Shown: positions 37,494 to 47,215 of the stretch, one piece after another
Numbering within the stretch: the stretch's first letter is position 1
How the letters are laid out: every line of letters starts with the position of its first letter
Assembly (NCBI RefSeq): GCF_000577895.1
Contig: NZ_HG917868.1
Span: 620,001 to 684,000, forward strand
Direction: 5' to 3'
From: Clostridium bornimense
GTDB lineage: Bacteria > Bacillota > Clostridia > Clostridiales > Clostridiaceae
DNA length: 64,000 nucleotides
Notes under the pieces: generated by a model
The model's input: only the letters and a program-made list of their open reading frames with translations
Told to the model about the DNA's origin: nothing
Database searches by the model: none
Program-made: the position numbers and the translations under genes

Positions 37494-39017
37494 ATGGGAT
37501 TGAGAGATAAACAATGTCAATGGAAACATAGAAATGATTTGCAGTGTTATGAATTGTTAAATGTTGTATATTGTAACGATGTTAAAGTGCCAGAATTACA
37601 ATGTATGAATATATACGTACCAGAAGCTTATTTTAAAAGTGATATGTCAAAGAATATAAAATCTAAAGTTGGAAAATTCACTTCACTTTCTGCACCAATT
37701 GTATTTGAAAACTCTATTGGAGGATATTCAGAGGCAGCTCCAGAAACTATTGATAACCCATGGTGTAAAGGAAAGGAATTTTTAAATGCAGGTATGATTT
37801 ACATTTCTGTAGGAGCAAGAGGAAAGCAAACCGTTGGAGAACATGGGGAGTTTATTGGTAAAGCTCCTATTGGATTAGTAGATTTAAAAGCCGCTATAAG
37901 ATTTATTAAGCATAATAGAGAGTGTTTACCTGGTGATGTTAATAAAATTATATCAGTAGGAGTAAGTGCTGGAGGTGCTATGAGTTCTTTACTTGGTTGC
38001 ACTGGAAATAGTGAAGAATATTTATCTTTATTAGAAGAATCAGGGGCTATGATGGAGGAAACTGATGATATTTATGGAGCACAATGTTATTGTCCCATTA
38101 TAGATTTATCTCATGGTGATATTGCATATGAATGGATGTTTTCTAATGTAACTAACTACAAAGGTATGGGACATAATAATGGTGGAGAATTGACACCATT
38201 TCAAGAGGAATTATCTAAAGTATTGAAATTTCATTATCCAAGTTATTTCAATAGTCTATCTTTAGTAAATCCTGATACATTAGAAAACCTTATTATAGGT
38301 AATGATTATCGTAGTGGTTCAGCTTATGAATATTTATTATCAATAATAGAAAAGGCAGCGGAAAAGCATTTAAAGTTAATAGAAAAAAATAAATTAAATT
38401 TAAAGTGTACTGTAGAGGATTATTTAAAAGGCAATTATACATATAAAAGACATCATGGAAAAAATGTTATAGAAATTCAAGGGATAGATAAGACAAAGTG
38501 GTTAACTTATGATGGTACTAAGGTAAAAATTACATCATTAGATGATATGATAAAATACTATCTTCCACGATTAAAGTCTTGTCCAGCTTTCGATTCATTA
38601 GAGAATAATCAACCGGAAAATCAAGTTTTTGGTGATGAGACTACAGATTATCTTCATTTTGATAATTATGTATTAGAAGCTATAGAAAAATTAAAACCGA
38701 AGTATCCAGAAGAGTATAATAAATACTTCAGAAGCTATGAAAAAATGAAAGGTGATAATGATCTTCAATATAGAGTTGAGGCTATAGATCCCTTTATACA
38801 TATAGGAACAGAAAGACAAGGAAAGTTAGCACCATATTATAGAATCAGAGTAGGCACTAGAGATGCCCATACTTCCTTTACAATGGCTATGATATTAGCG
38901 TTAAAACTAGAAGAAACCAAGGAAACGAAAGTTGACTATGCAATGGTTTGGGATGAGGACCATGGGCCAGCAGATTATGCTGGTGAGCTTTGTCAGTGGA
39001 TTAATAGTATATGTTAG
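37494..39017 (+). CDS. Tannase-like alpha/beta hydrolase
   Basis: 507 residues. The nucleophile elbow GVSAGGAMSS is near residue 157, YCPIIDLSHGDIAYEW near residue 200, and the C-terminal DEDHGPADY near residue 490 carries the likely catalytic histidine. The arrangement, with a large insertion between them, fits the tannase/feruloyl-esterase-like family of gut Firmicutes, which cleave galloyl or similar esters. No signal peptide is seen, so it would act inside the cell on imported esters. AGAGGACTG precedes ATG 37494. Substrate uncertain. Confidence 0.75.
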   Translation: MGLRDKQCQWKHRNDLQCYELLNVVYCNDVKVPELQCMNIYVPEAYFKSDMSKNIKSKVGKFTSLSAPIVFENSIGGYSEAAPETIDNPWCKGKEFLNAGMIYISVGARGKQTVGEHGEFIGKAPIGLVDLKAAIRFIKHNRECLPGDVNKIISVGVSAGGAMSSLLGCTGNSEEYLSLLEESGAMMEETDDIYGAQCYCPIIDLSHGDIAYEWMFSNVTNYKGMGHNNGGELTPFQEELSKVLKFHYPSYFNSLSLVNPDTLENLIIGNDYRSGSAYEYLLSIIEKAAEKHLKLIEKNKLNLKCTVEDYLKGNYTYKRHHGKNVIEIQGIDKTKWLTYDGTKVKITSLDDMIKYYLPRLKSCPAFDSLENNQPENQVFGDETTDYLHFDNYVLEAIEKLKPKYPEEYNKYFRSYEKMKGDNDLQYRVEAIDPFIHIGTERQGKLAPYYRIRVGTRDAHTSFTMAMILALKLEETKETKVDYAMVWDEDHGPADYAGELCQWINSIC

Positions 39018-39045
39018 GTTAAGGTGATTATAATATCAATGTTGA

Positions 39046-39088
39046 ATAACTAAAAGTCACCAAATAAAGTTGGCGACTTTTAGTTATT
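39046..39088 (+). terminator. Bidirectional terminator between convergent genes
   Basis: AATAACTAAAAGTC with CCAA pairs with TTGG and GACTTTTAGTTATT. The A- and T-rich flanks allow termination in both directions, serving the tannase-like gene and metA. Confidence 0.75.
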
Positions 39089-39139
39089 GATGTAATTTTC
39101 AATAATTCTTTATGATTTATAAAAATTGGTATAGAATAT

Positions 39140-40054
39140 TCATAGTTCATTAAGATTAAAAGGTGTTGATTGATAAACATAATAGTTTAACCAATTGGAG
39201 AACAGTAAGGATGCATTTGCTTTCCAACGAATTAATGGTGATTGTGTATCATCATCATTAGGGAAATAATTTTTTGGAACTGTAATTTTTAGTCCTTTTT
39301 CTTTGTCTCTAAAGTATTCTTTAGCAAGGGTATCAGCATCATATTCAGCATGTCCAGTTGAGAAAATTTGACGACCATCTTTTGAAATAATTAGTTGAGG
39401 ACCTGCTTCTTTAGATTCTGTTATAATAGATAATTCTGGATGTTTTAATATATCTTCTTTTTTCACTTCAGTATGTCTTGAATGAGGACAATAGAATACT
39501 TCATCAAATCCACGTAAAAGTGTAGTTTCAGGCTTAATTACTTTATGTTCAAAAACACCAAACATTTTATTTTCTAATGGATACTTTTCTATTCCGTAAT
39601 GATAATATAGTCCAGCTTGTGCACCCCAGCATATATGAAATGTAGAGTAAACATTTTTTTTACTCCATTCCATAATTTCGCAAAGTTCTTCCCAATAATT
39701 CACTTCTTGAAATGGCATTTGTTCAACTGGAGCCCCTGTAATTATAAGACCGTCAAACTTTTGATTCTTCACTTCATCAAAGGTATTATAAAACTTTGCA
39801 AGATGAGCTGCAGAAGTATTTTTTGAAATATGAGTTTTAGGGTGTAGGAGAACAAACTCTACTTGAAGTGGAGTATTAGCTAAAAGTCTAAGTATTTGCG
39901 TTTCTGTAACTATTTTTGTTGGCATTAAGTTAAGAATTGCAATTTTTAAAGGACGTATATCTTGAGTTGAAGCTCTGTCTTCAGTCATTATAAAGATATT
40001 TTCTTCTTCTAATATTTTTTCTGCTGGCAATCCCGCTGGTAATTTTATTGGCAT
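39140..40054 (-). CDS. metA: Homoserine O-acetyltransferase, MetA family
   Basis: Activates homoserine for methionine synthesis in the cytosol. Starting from ATG 40054 ([10 protein letters not shown], preceded by AGGGGGG), the protein has 304 residues, the usual length. Catalytic Cys142 lies in [10 protein letters not shown] and the His-x-Glu of GHAEYD is near 235. Residue 111 is glutamate (GAPVEQMPF). In this family, work on the Bacillus cereus enzyme showed that Glu at 111 selects acetyl-CoA and Gly succinyl-CoA, so the product is probably O-acetylhomoserine despite the common succinyltransferase name. The gene is alone and is transcribed away from rlmD; no SAM riboswitch was seen upstream. 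Confidence 0.93.
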   Translation of the reverse strand: MPIKLPAGLPAEKILEEENIFIMTEDRASTQDIRPLKIAILNLMPTKIVTETQILRLLANTPLQVEFVLLHPKTHISKNTSAAHLAKFYNTFDEVKNQKFDGLIITGAPVEQMPFQEVNYWEELCEIMEWSKKNVYSTFHICWGAQAGLYYHYGIEKYPLENKMFGVFEHKVIKPETTLLRGFDEVFYCPHSRHTEVKKEDILKHPELSIITESKEAGPQLIISKDGRQIFSTGHAEYDADTLAKEYFRDKEKGLKITVPKNYFPNDDDTQSPLIRWKANASLLFSNWLNYYVYQSTPFNLNEL

Positions 40055-40258
40055 ATGTGAAGCCCCCCTAATATACAATAAAATTTTAATATAGTAATTA
40101 TTATATCATTAAATACATTTAGAATGATAGGAAGTTAATCTATGAATAAAATTAGAAGTTAATTTTTTTTATAGTATTTATTTAAATATCTATCTATTGA
40201 GAAAAATAATAATATATGATAGTCTAAATTAAGCAAATAGAAGATATAGGGTGATAAT

Positions 40259-41644
40259 ATGAAAAGAGAAGTTCCAGTTAAGAAGAATGAAGAATATATA
40301 ATTGATATAAAAGGTTTTGGTCACGATGGTGAAGGAGTAGGTAAAGTAGATGAGTTTACTCTTTTCACACCAATGGTACTTAAAGGTGAAAAAGTTAAGG
40401 TAAAAGTAGTTAAAGTTAATAAAAACTTTGGCTTTGGAAAGCTACAAGAAATAATAGAGCCAAGTGAAAATAGGGAAGAACCTATTTGTAGTAGTTATTT
40501 TAAATGTGGTGGATGTCAATTGCAACATTTAAATTATCAAGGACAATTAACACTAAAAAAAGATAGAGTAAAAGATGTATTAGAAAGAATCGGTGGTTTT
40601 ACAGTAGGAAAAGATATCATATTAAATGATGTTATTGGAATGGATGAACCATATAGATATAGAAATAAAGTACAGCTACCTGTGGGAGCTGATGAAGAAG
40701 GAATAAAGGTAGGATTCTATGCTAAAAAGAGCCATAGAATTATTGATATGGATAAATGTTATATTCAAAATGAAGAGGGAGAAATAATAACAGCTATCTT
40801 AAAGAAGTGGATGAAAGCAGAAAATATAGCTCCTTATAATGAAAGTACTGGTGAAGGTATAATAAGACATATCATGGTTAGAAAAGGCTATAAGACTGGA
40901 GAAGTTATGGTAGTAGTAGTAACGAATAAGAAAAAAGTTTATGGCCTTGAAAAATTAGCAGAGATGTTAAAAAAGGAAATTAAAGGGTTAGTTTCTGTAA
41001 TTCAAAATATTAATACTAAGAAGACAAATGTTATATTAGGTTTAGAAAATAAAGTGATATGGGGAAAAGAAGATATAGAAGACTATATAGGAAAATTTAA
41101 GTTTAAAATATCTCCATTATCATTTTTTCAGGTTAACCCTATTCAAACAGAAGTGTTATATAATAAGGCATTAGAATATGCTAATCTTACAAGAAATGAA
41201 GTAGTATTTGATGCCTACTGTGGAACAGGAACAATATCACTATTTTTAAGTCAAAAAGCAAAAAAAGTTTATGGTGTAGAAATAATAGATGAAGCTATAA
41301 TAAAAGCAAGAGAAAATGCTGAGGAAAATAATGTGGATAATGTGGAATTTTTTACAGGTAAATGTGAAGAAATAATCCCTGAAATCATAAATAAAGGTGT
41401 AAAAGCTGATGTAGTAGTAGTAGATCCACCAAGAAAAGGTTGCGAAGAATCTTTATTACATGCTATAACAGAAATCAATCCTAAGAGAATAGTATATGTA
41501 AGCTGTGATCCGGCAACTCTTGCTAGAGATCTTAAGATTTTAAGAGAGTTAGGATATGTAGCAGAGGAAGTAACACCGGTAGATATGTTTCCTCATACGT
41601 CACACGTTGAGTGCGTGACATTGATGTCGAGGATGGAGAAATAA
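40259..41644 (+). CDS. rlmD: 23S rRNA (uracil-5-)-methyltransferase, RlmD/RumA type
   Basis: Methylates a uridine of 23S rRNA with SAM. In 461 residues: an N-terminal TRAM/OB domain (about 10-65), the iron-sulfur cysteines [11 protein letters not shown] (about 77-87) with a fourth Cys near 163, SAM motif [13 protein letters not shown] (about 317), DPPRKGCE (about 385) and the catalytic Cys in [12 protein letters not shown] (about 412). The C-terminal [12 protein letters not shown] is the conserved stretch used as an insertion site by integrative elements in other Firmicutes. The coding end is intact here, with its own terminator directly behind it. Confidence 0.93.
   Translation: MKREVPVKKNEEYIIDIKGFGHDGEGVGKVDEFTLFTPMVLKGEKVKVKVVKVNKNFGFGKLQEIIEPSENREEPICSSYFKCGGCQLQHLNYQGQLTLKKDRVKDVLERIGGFTVGKDIILNDVIGMDEPYRYRNKVQLPVGADEEGIKVGFYAKKSHRIIDMDKCYIQNEEGEIITAILKKWMKAENIAPYNESTGEGIIRHIMVRKGYKTGEVMVVVVTNKKKVYGLEKLAEMLKKEIKGLVSVIQNINTKKTNVILGLENKVIWGKEDIEDYIGKFKFKISPLSFFQVNPIQTEVLYNKALEYANLTRNEVVFDAYCGTGTISLFLSQKAKKVYGVEIIDEAIIKARENAEENNVDNVEFFTGKCEEIIPEIINKGVKADVVVVDPPRKGCEESLLHAITEINPKRIVYVSCDPATLARDLKILRELGYVAEEVTPVDMFPHTSHVECVTLMSRMEK
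41601..41634 (+). other. Candidate attachment site in the rlmD 3' end
   Basis: CACACGTTGAGTGCGTGAC codes for the conserved HVECV near the protein end and resembles the rum-type target (core close to CACGTGGAGTGCGT) used by several integrative elements of streptococci. A partial echo, TTTGTCGAGGATG, lies in the terminator loop at 41707-41718. All genes to the right of this point look acquired. The partner repeat would be beyond the right edge, so this is unproven. Confidence 0.4.
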
Positions 41645-41668
41645 AGATACTTTAAGCACTGATAGATA

Positions 41669-41744
41669 AAGGGTTTCCAGACATTGAATTTTTCTCATGA
41701 CGTCTTTGTCGAGGATGTTAATGTCGGGAAACCCTTATTTTTAT
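41669..41744 (+). terminator. Long terminator after rlmD
   Basis: AAGGGTTTCC(A)GACATT pairs with AATGTC(G)GGAAACCCTT and is followed by ATTTTTA. The loop is about 34 bases long. Confidence 0.75.
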
Positions 41745-41892
41745 ACTTTGAGGAAACATGTCAACTACACTTAATACGATAGGGTTGAGTTGACAGAATA
41801 GATTTTTTATAGAGGTTGAGGAGACAGGATAGATATAAACTAGTCAGCGAAAAAGGTTAGACACAGGATTTTGGAATTATATTTTTATTCTA

Positions 41893-41945
41893 TTGAGAAA
41901 CAAATATCGTTATGATATAATGAAAGATGTTAATTTATAACGATA
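41893..41945 (+). promoter_or_regulatory. Promoter and operator of the restriction-modification operon
   Basis: TTGAGA, a 17-bp spacer and TATAAT (41893-41921). TATCGTTAT (41905-41913) in the spacer and its perfect complement ATAACGATA (41937-41945) after the -10 box form an inverted repeat around the start site; a further half-site AACGTTAT follows. This is a fitting binding site for the control protein encoded next. The 140 bases before it hold only a loose inverted repeat (TGTCAACT and AGTTGACA). Confidence 0.6.
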
Positions 41946-41976
41946 AACGTTATTTAATACCCTAGAGGTGATATTA

Positions 41977-42195
41977 TTGATTAGAATAAAATTGTCAGAA
42001 CTATTAGGCAAAAACAAAATGACAAGAAAAGCACTAGCTGAATTAGTAGGTGTGCGCCCAAATACAATTGGTGATTTGTACCATGAAAGAGTAAAAAGGA
42101 TTGATTTGGATTTGCTTAATAATATCTGTAGGGTTCTTGGTTGCGACCTAACTGATTTATTAGAATATCAACCAGACAACAAAGAAGAAAAATAG
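41977..42195 (+). CDS. XRE-type control protein of the restriction-modification operon
   Basis: 72 residues forming a helix-turn-helix (SELLGKNKMTRKALAELVGV, then RPNTIGDLYHERV) of the short Cro/C-protein type. TTG 41977 was chosen as start because AGAGGTGA lies just upstream; the GTG at 41968 is within that ribosome site. In the LlaI system of Lactococcus lactis a small control gene (llaIC) has the same place, directly before the methylase. It probably binds the inverted repeat at its own promoter and times methylase and nuclease expression. Confidence 0.75.
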   Translation: MIRIKLSELLGKNKMTRKALAELVGVRPNTIGDLYHERVKRIDLDLLNNICRVLGCDLTDLLEYQPDNKEEK

Positions 42196-42217
42196 CATAA
42201 CTAGAAAAGGTGATAAG

Positions 42218-44071
42218 ATGAGATATTTAGGCAGCAAAGCGAAATTGCTGAATACGATAGAAAAAGTTATTGACAAGTATAATATCGAAGGATATACGTT
42301 TGGAGATTTATTTGCTGGTACTAGCTGCGTTGGAGATTATTTTAAAGATAGGTATAAGATCCAATCTAATGACTTTCTATATTTTTCTTACGTAATAAGC
42401 AAAGCGAAATTAAATAATAGCAGAATTCCGTCTTTTTCAAAATTTACCAAAGAATACAAAAGTAATGTTTTCGATTGGCTTAATTCCCTTGAATTTACAC
42501 CAGATAGCAATTATTTTATTTATAATAACTACACCCCGATTGGCGGAAGAATGTTTTTTACAGAAGAAAATGGGAAGAAAATCGATGGTATTAGAATAAA
42601 GATTGAGGAACTTTATAGAGAACAAACTATTTCTGAAAATGAGTATTATTTTCTATTAGCTTCTTTAATTGAAAGTACCACTAAGTTTTCAAATACTTCA
42701 GGTACTTATGAAGCATTTTTTAAATTTTGGGATCCGAGGGCGACAAAAGATTTTGTCTTGGAACCACTTGAGATGAATGAACAAGAACTTTTTGCTGAAA
42801 ACGATGTTTATAATGAAGAAACGAATAGTTTAGTGAGGCGAATTGAAGGAGATATCGCATATATTGACCCTCCATATACTGTAACCCAATATGTATCAGC
42901 TTATCATATGTTGGATACTATTGCTAAATATGATTCACCCGATATAAAAGGTGTAGGTGGAAAAAGAGGTAGGGGTAATAAAAACTCGTTATATGCTCAG
43001 AGAACAAAGGCATTAAGTGCCTTTGAAGATTTGTTTAGACAGATTAACTACAAGCATGTATTGGTGAGCTATAGTAACCAAGGACTGGTTAGTTTAGATG
43101 AATTAGTTGATTTGGCTAAGTTATTTGCTAAAGATGGAGAAGTATACATAGAAAGTACTGACTATAGGGAGTATCAGAATCATCGGTCAAGTAAAAAGAG
43201 GAACGGTGAATCCCTCAACGAAGTGATAATATATTTTCAAAAAGACTTATCTCTAAATAAATCACCACTCAATTATTCTGGCAGTAAGGACACTTTGCTT
43301 CCAGCAATAATAAAAGAACTCCCTCCATCTGTGAATACTTTTGTAGATGTTATGGGAGGTGCATTTAACGTTGGTGCTAATATCGTTGCTACAGATTGCG
43401 TTGTTTACAATGAACTCAATCCTTATGTCTATGAAATTATTGAATGGCTTTTAACAACAGATAAAACTGAAATTATTAAAGCTATAGAAGAAGGTATAGC
43501 TAAGTACAAGTTGGAGAAAGGTGAGAAGGAACCATTTGATAAACTTAGGTCAGATTATAATGAAAGGGATAATTCACCATTAAATTTGTATTTGCTCCAC
43601 ATGTATTCATTCCAAAATATGATCAGATTTAATGGTAAGCATAAGTTTAACACTCCGATTGGGGTAGCAGGTTACAGCGAAGATATAAAACAGCGAATAC
43701 TAAACTTTAAAGTTAAAACCAAAAATCTAAAAATGATGAATGTTGATTATACAACAATAAACTGGAGTGAATTTCCTCCAGATACGGTTTTTTATTTTGA
43801 TCCACCTTACTTTATTACAAGTGCTGCCTATAACGATGGCAAGAGGGGCATGAAGGGTTGGTCTGCCGATGAAGAGTTAGAACTTTTAAATACATTAAGC
43901 CATATTGATTCATTGGGATATAAATTCATTCTATCGAATGTAATGCACCATAAAGATAGAACAAACCATCTTCTTCAAAAATGGGCAGAAGAGCACAAAT
44001 TCCGTGTGATTGAAATAGGTACAAGTGGTTGGCGGTATTCAAAAAATGAAGTCTTAATAGTAAATTATTAA
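42218..44071 (+). CDS. Double adenine-N6 DNA methyltransferase, FokI/LlaI type
   Basis: 617 residues made of two D12-class (Dam-like) methylases in tandem. N-half: MRYLGSK start, SAM motif DLFAGTSCVGDYF (about 29-41), catalytic IDPPYT (about 216). C-half: SGSKDTLLPAI, SAM motif DVMGGAFNVG (about 378), catalytic FDPPYF (about 527). Fused methylases of this kind, such as M.FokI and M.LlaI, modify the two strands of an asymmetric site. The start closely resembles M.FokI. It is the protective half of the operon; AAAAGGTGA precedes ATG 42218. The target sequence cannot be read off. Confidence 0.9.
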   Translation: MRYLGSKAKLLNTIEKVIDKYNIEGYTFGDLFAGTSCVGDYFKDRYKIQSNDFLYFSYVISKAKLNNSRIPSFSKFTKEYKSNVFDWLNSLEFTPDSNYFIYNNYTPIGGRMFFTEENGKKIDGIRIKIEELYREQTISENEYYFLLASLIESTTKFSNTSGTYEAFFKFWDPRATKDFVLEPLEMNEQELFAENDVYNEETNSLVRRIEGDIAYIDPPYTVTQYVSAYHMLDTIAKYDSPDIKGVGGKRGRGNKNSLYAQRTKALSAFEDLFRQINYKHVLVSYSNQGLVSLDELVDLAKLFAKDGEVYIESTDYREYQNHRSSKKRNGESLNEVIIYFQKDLSLNKSPLNYSGSKDTLLPAIIKELPPSVNTFVDVMGGAFNVGANIVATDCVVYNELNPYVYEIIEWLLTTDKTEIIKAIEEGIAKYKLEKGEKEPFDKLRSDYNERDNSPLNLYLLHMYSFQNMIRFNGKHKFNTPIGVAGYSEDIKQRILNFKVKTKNLKMMNVDYTTINWSEFPPDTVFYFDPPYFITSAAYNDGKRGMKGWSADEELELLNTLSHIDSLGYKFILSNVMHHKDRTNHLLQKWAEEHKFRVIEIGTSGWRYSKNEVLIVNY

Positions 44072-44081
44072 GGGGGCGGGC

Positions 44082-44930
44082 TTGTTGAATCATATTCTTG
44101 TTTTACCAGAAGAGTTTGAAACTAAATTAAACGAAGCGCATGCAGATAGTGATATTCATGAAAAGTGGCTTCAAATCGGTGTCGATACAGTTCAAGATAT
44201 GATAAATAGAGTTATATCTGAAATGAACGAAAGGTTTCCCAAATTGAGCATTATCAATTATAGGGTCGATAATAAAGACAACATAAAAGAAACTATTGGG
44301 AATAGAGGAAGTAGTTCTATATATGCTGGATATCTTGAAACTGAAAATGGAAATGTGGACGGGCTGTTTTTTTATATTCCTCCTTCACTTAACTCGGGGA
44401 ATGACTTTTTAACCAGACAAGTTATGCCAACACTGTTAGGAATTTATGAAGGAATATCTCAGGATATGATAGATTTACATTTTAATAATAGACCAGTATA
44501 CATTTTAAATATAAACGAGACAAACAGATCAGAACAGAGAGCCGTAAAAGTAAGCTTTATATGTGCAGAATTACTTGGATTTAAGTATCTGGATATATTC
44601 GGACGAGAATTTCATGATATATTAACGAGCCTTAGCACGGAAGATGATGAATTCCAGATATCTTCTTTAGCTGATTTTAATCGATTATTTGCAGTTAATG
44701 GTGACAATGAACTGTTTATAGTCAATGATGAGGAAAAGGTATTGCAGTTGCTTTCAGATAAAGTTACTGCGTCAAAAAATCCATCTGCTGAAATGTATAG
44801 ATATTGTTTGAAAGTATTACCAGCAATCTATATGGCAATTGACGAAGGATATCGAATTAATATAGACGATTTTGATAGTGTAGGGTTGAGCATGTTTGAT
44901 GTCATTAGAACCTATATTTCTAAGATTTAA
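44082..44930 (+). CDS. Putative restriction subunit, LlaI.1 position
   Basis: About 282 residues starting at TTG 44082 (or TTG 44085) after GGGGGCGGG; no ATG fits. Soluble, acidic, with no catalytic motif recognised. It lies 10 bases behind the methylase and 23 before the McrB-like gene, the same slot as llaI.1 in the LlaI operon, whose product is needed for restriction. By position it would be a recognition or bridging subunit. A direct family match was not recognised by eye. Confidence 0.6.
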   Translation: MLNHILVLPEEFETKLNEAHADSDIHEKWLQIGVDTVQDMINRVISEMNERFPKLSIINYRVDNKDNIKETIGNRGSSSIYAGYLETENGNVDGLFFYIPPSLNSGNDFLTRQVMPTLLGIYEGISQDMIDLHFNNRPVYILNINETNRSEQRAVKVSFICAELLGFKYLDIFGREFHDILTSLSTEDDEFQISSLADFNRLFAVNGDNELFIVNDEEKVLQLLSDKVTASKNPSAEMYRYCLKVLPAIYMAIDEGYRINIDDFDSVGLSMFDVIRTYISKI

Positions 44931-44953
44931 TACAAAATTAGGAGGGAAAATAA

Positions 44954-45904
44954 ATGCAGATAATTTATTATGGTGCTCCAGGTACAGGAAAAAGTTATAT
45001 GGTAGATGAACTGGTAAAAGCATCTGGTGTTGGTGATGATAGAATTTTTAGAACTACATTTCATCCGGAGTATACATATAACGATTTCGTCGGACAATTG
45101 CTGCCAAAAGTCCAGAGAACAACAAGCGGCTCAACTAGTATCAGCTATGAATTTACAAAGGGAGTATTTACAAGAGCATTAGAAAAAGCATACGAAGATA
45201 CCGCTAAACAAGTATTTTTAATAATTGAGGAAATGTCAAGAGGAGATTGTGCGGGTATTTTCGGAGATATTTTTCAATTGTTAGATAGAGAATCTCAAGG
45301 CATTAATAAAGGTTATAGCAAATACTTTATCAATAACGATATAATTGCAAAAGACATTATTGCAATTACTGATGATAAAATTAAATTGCCACCTAACTTC
45401 AACATTTTAGGAACTGTTAATACAAGTGACCAGAATGTGTTTGTAATGGATACAGCTTTTAAGAGAAGGTTTGAATGGCAATATATTAGCACAAAACCGG
45501 TACCAGTAGGAGGTCCTTATAAAAATAATATTGATATTGAAGTTGTTTTAGATAATGCGGGTACTAAAAAAACTGTTAAGTGGGTTGATTTATACGGTAC
45601 TTTAAATAAATTCATTGCTGACTCACGATTTTTAGGACTTGGCGAAGATAAGCAGTTGGGGCAGTTCTTTATTGAATTTCAAGTTGGTGGCACACCAAGT
45701 GAGCATAAAAATCAAGTAAAAAATAAATTACTACATTATTTATGGAGTGACATTCATAAATCGAGTTATAGCACTGAAATTAGTTTGTTTGATTCGTCAA
45801 TTACAAGTTTTTCCGAACTGTATGATGCTTACGAGGATGATAAAAAGGTTTTTAGTGATAAATTTTTAGAATGCATAGAGCTGTGGCTAAGAGGTAGTTT
45901 ATGA
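44954..45904 (+). CDS. McrB-like AAA+ motor of a restriction system
   Basis: 316 residues, starting at ATG 44954 after AGGAGGGAAA. Walker A GAPGTGKSY is at residues 7-15, Walker B LIIEEMSRGD at about 90-100, and the McrB-type signature GTVNTSDQNV near 153 with arginines in KRRFEW near 171. McrB proteins are GTP-driven rings that move along DNA and activate the McrC nuclease. There is no N-terminal methyl-DNA-binding domain, so the target must be recognised by another subunit, as in LlaI where LlaI.2 carries the GTPase motifs. Confidence 0.87.
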   Translation: MQIIYYGAPGTGKSYMVDELVKASGVGDDRIFRTTFHPEYTYNDFVGQLLPKVQRTTSGSTSISYEFTKGVFTRALEKAYEDTAKQVFLIIEEMSRGDCAGIFGDIFQLLDRESQGINKGYSKYFINNDIIAKDIIAITDDKIKLPPNFNILGTVNTSDQNVFVMDTAFKRRFEWQYISTKPVPVGGPYKNNIDIEVVLDNAGTKKTVKWVDLYGTLNKFIADSRFLGLGEDKQLGQFFIEFQVGGTPSEHKNQVKNKLLHYLWSDIHKSSYSTEISLFDSSITSFSELYDAYEDDKKVFSDKFLECIELWLRGSL

Positions 45905-45935
45905 TTTCTTGGTGAAAAGAGGTGGTACTAATCTA

Positions 45936-47192
45936 ATGAAATTTCATTATGGTCAAGATTATTTTAACGTTGATGATATAGATTTATTATCTTTTAGTCT
46001 GGGAAAAGGTGATACAAAATATTTAAAATCTGATAATAGAGAAGTGTTTGATTTTGTTGGATTTGTTTTAAATGAAGATAATTTATTATCTGTTTTTCCG
46101 AAGCATTTTTATACTGATTTAGAGTTGAAAGATTTGAATAGAAGAAAAAAGGCGAATCTAGAAGATATTAAGTTGTTATTTGATGTGTTTGTAAAATATA
46201 CAAAGGAAGTATCTACTACTGCCAAAGCTACTAAATACATCGGATCAAAACCAGAATTTGTATCTGATTACCCCTTTGCTTCCTTTTACGAGGTCTACAA
46301 ACATTTTCGCCAATATGGTATTTATCGTGAAAGTAATATTGAAGTCAAGCCTAATGCAAGTGGACCAGTTGCTTGGAGAAAAACGATTCAAAAGGCACAG
46401 ACTATAGTTAGCGATGGCAACCTGATTTTTTCACCCCTCTATAGAAAGAAAAAGAAGCAACAGAATGTATTCCTGAGTGAATGCATGGTGTTTGTTATCG
46501 ATTACACGATTAATAGCTTTCCATATTTCATTAGTTTACCAAAGACTGGTTACAAAATAAGTTCTTTTGACTTTATCAAACATCGAGAATATACATTGCA
46601 ACAATTGCGCCAAATTAATAGTAAAACTTTTAAAGACACTCATAAAAAACTGATAGCAAACTTAATTAGTTTTTTTGAACAATATAAAAAGTCGCCAAAA
46701 GGCGGTGATATACATATAAAAATTAATTATTTCGATAAGATATGGGAAAGGATGGTTTCTGCGTATCTTAATAAATATTTTAAATGTGTTGACGAAGTTT
46801 CTAATTCTATTATTTTTGATAAAAGCTTAGTAGCATCGCCCTTAAGTTTTGAAGCTAAAGAGTTTGCTATAGATGATTCTTCACACCAGTTTAAAATACG
46901 GCTAGATCATTATGCAAAACAAGATGATTCTATTTATATTTTCGATTCAAAATATTATTACAATGTCTCAGATTTAAACTATAAGCAATTTTCATATAAT
47001 GAGATACTCAGAGGTGGGGTTTCAAAGAATACTAAAATATATAGTGCCTTGATGTTACCCAATAATGCAACCTGTTCGAATTTACACTTTTCATTATCCC
47101 CTGCTTATTTGGGCGACAGAAAAACAGGAACAAAAATTATTGAGCAGTATCTCAATATAAAGGAAGTAATGCAAAACTATATATCTAATTAA
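45936..47192 (+). CDS. McrC-like nuclease subunit
   Basis: 418 residues from ATG 45936, preceded by AAAGAGGTGG. The C-terminal part has a PD-(D/E)xK nuclease core: RLDHY then IYIFDSKYYY (about 322-340), typical of McrC/LlaJI-type partners. The N-terminal half (a beta-rich McrC-like region) would bind the McrB ring. It follows the McrB-like gene by 31 bases and ends 23 bases before the peptidase gene, keeping the operon compact. Confidence 0.82.
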   Translation: MKFHYGQDYFNVDDIDLLSFSLGKGDTKYLKSDNREVFDFVGFVLNEDNLLSVFPKHFYTDLELKDLNRRKKANLEDIKLLFDVFVKYTKEVSTTAKATKYIGSKPEFVSDYPFASFYEVYKHFRQYGIYRESNIEVKPNASGPVAWRKTIQKAQTIVSDGNLIFSPLYRKKKKQQNVFLSECMVFVIDYTINSFPYFISLPKTGYKISSFDFIKHREYTLQQLRQINSKTFKDTHKKLIANLISFFEQYKKSPKGGDIHIKINYFDKIWERMVSAYLNKYFKCVDEVSNSIIFDKSLVASPLSFEAKEFAIDDSSHQFKIRLDHYAKQDDSIYIFDSKYYYNVSDLNYKQFSYNEILRGGVSKNTKIYSALMLPNNATCSNLHFSLSPAYLGDRKTGTKIIEQYLNIKEVMQNYISN

Positions 47193-47215
47193 TCGTTGAT
47201 TAGGGGGGGAGTGCT

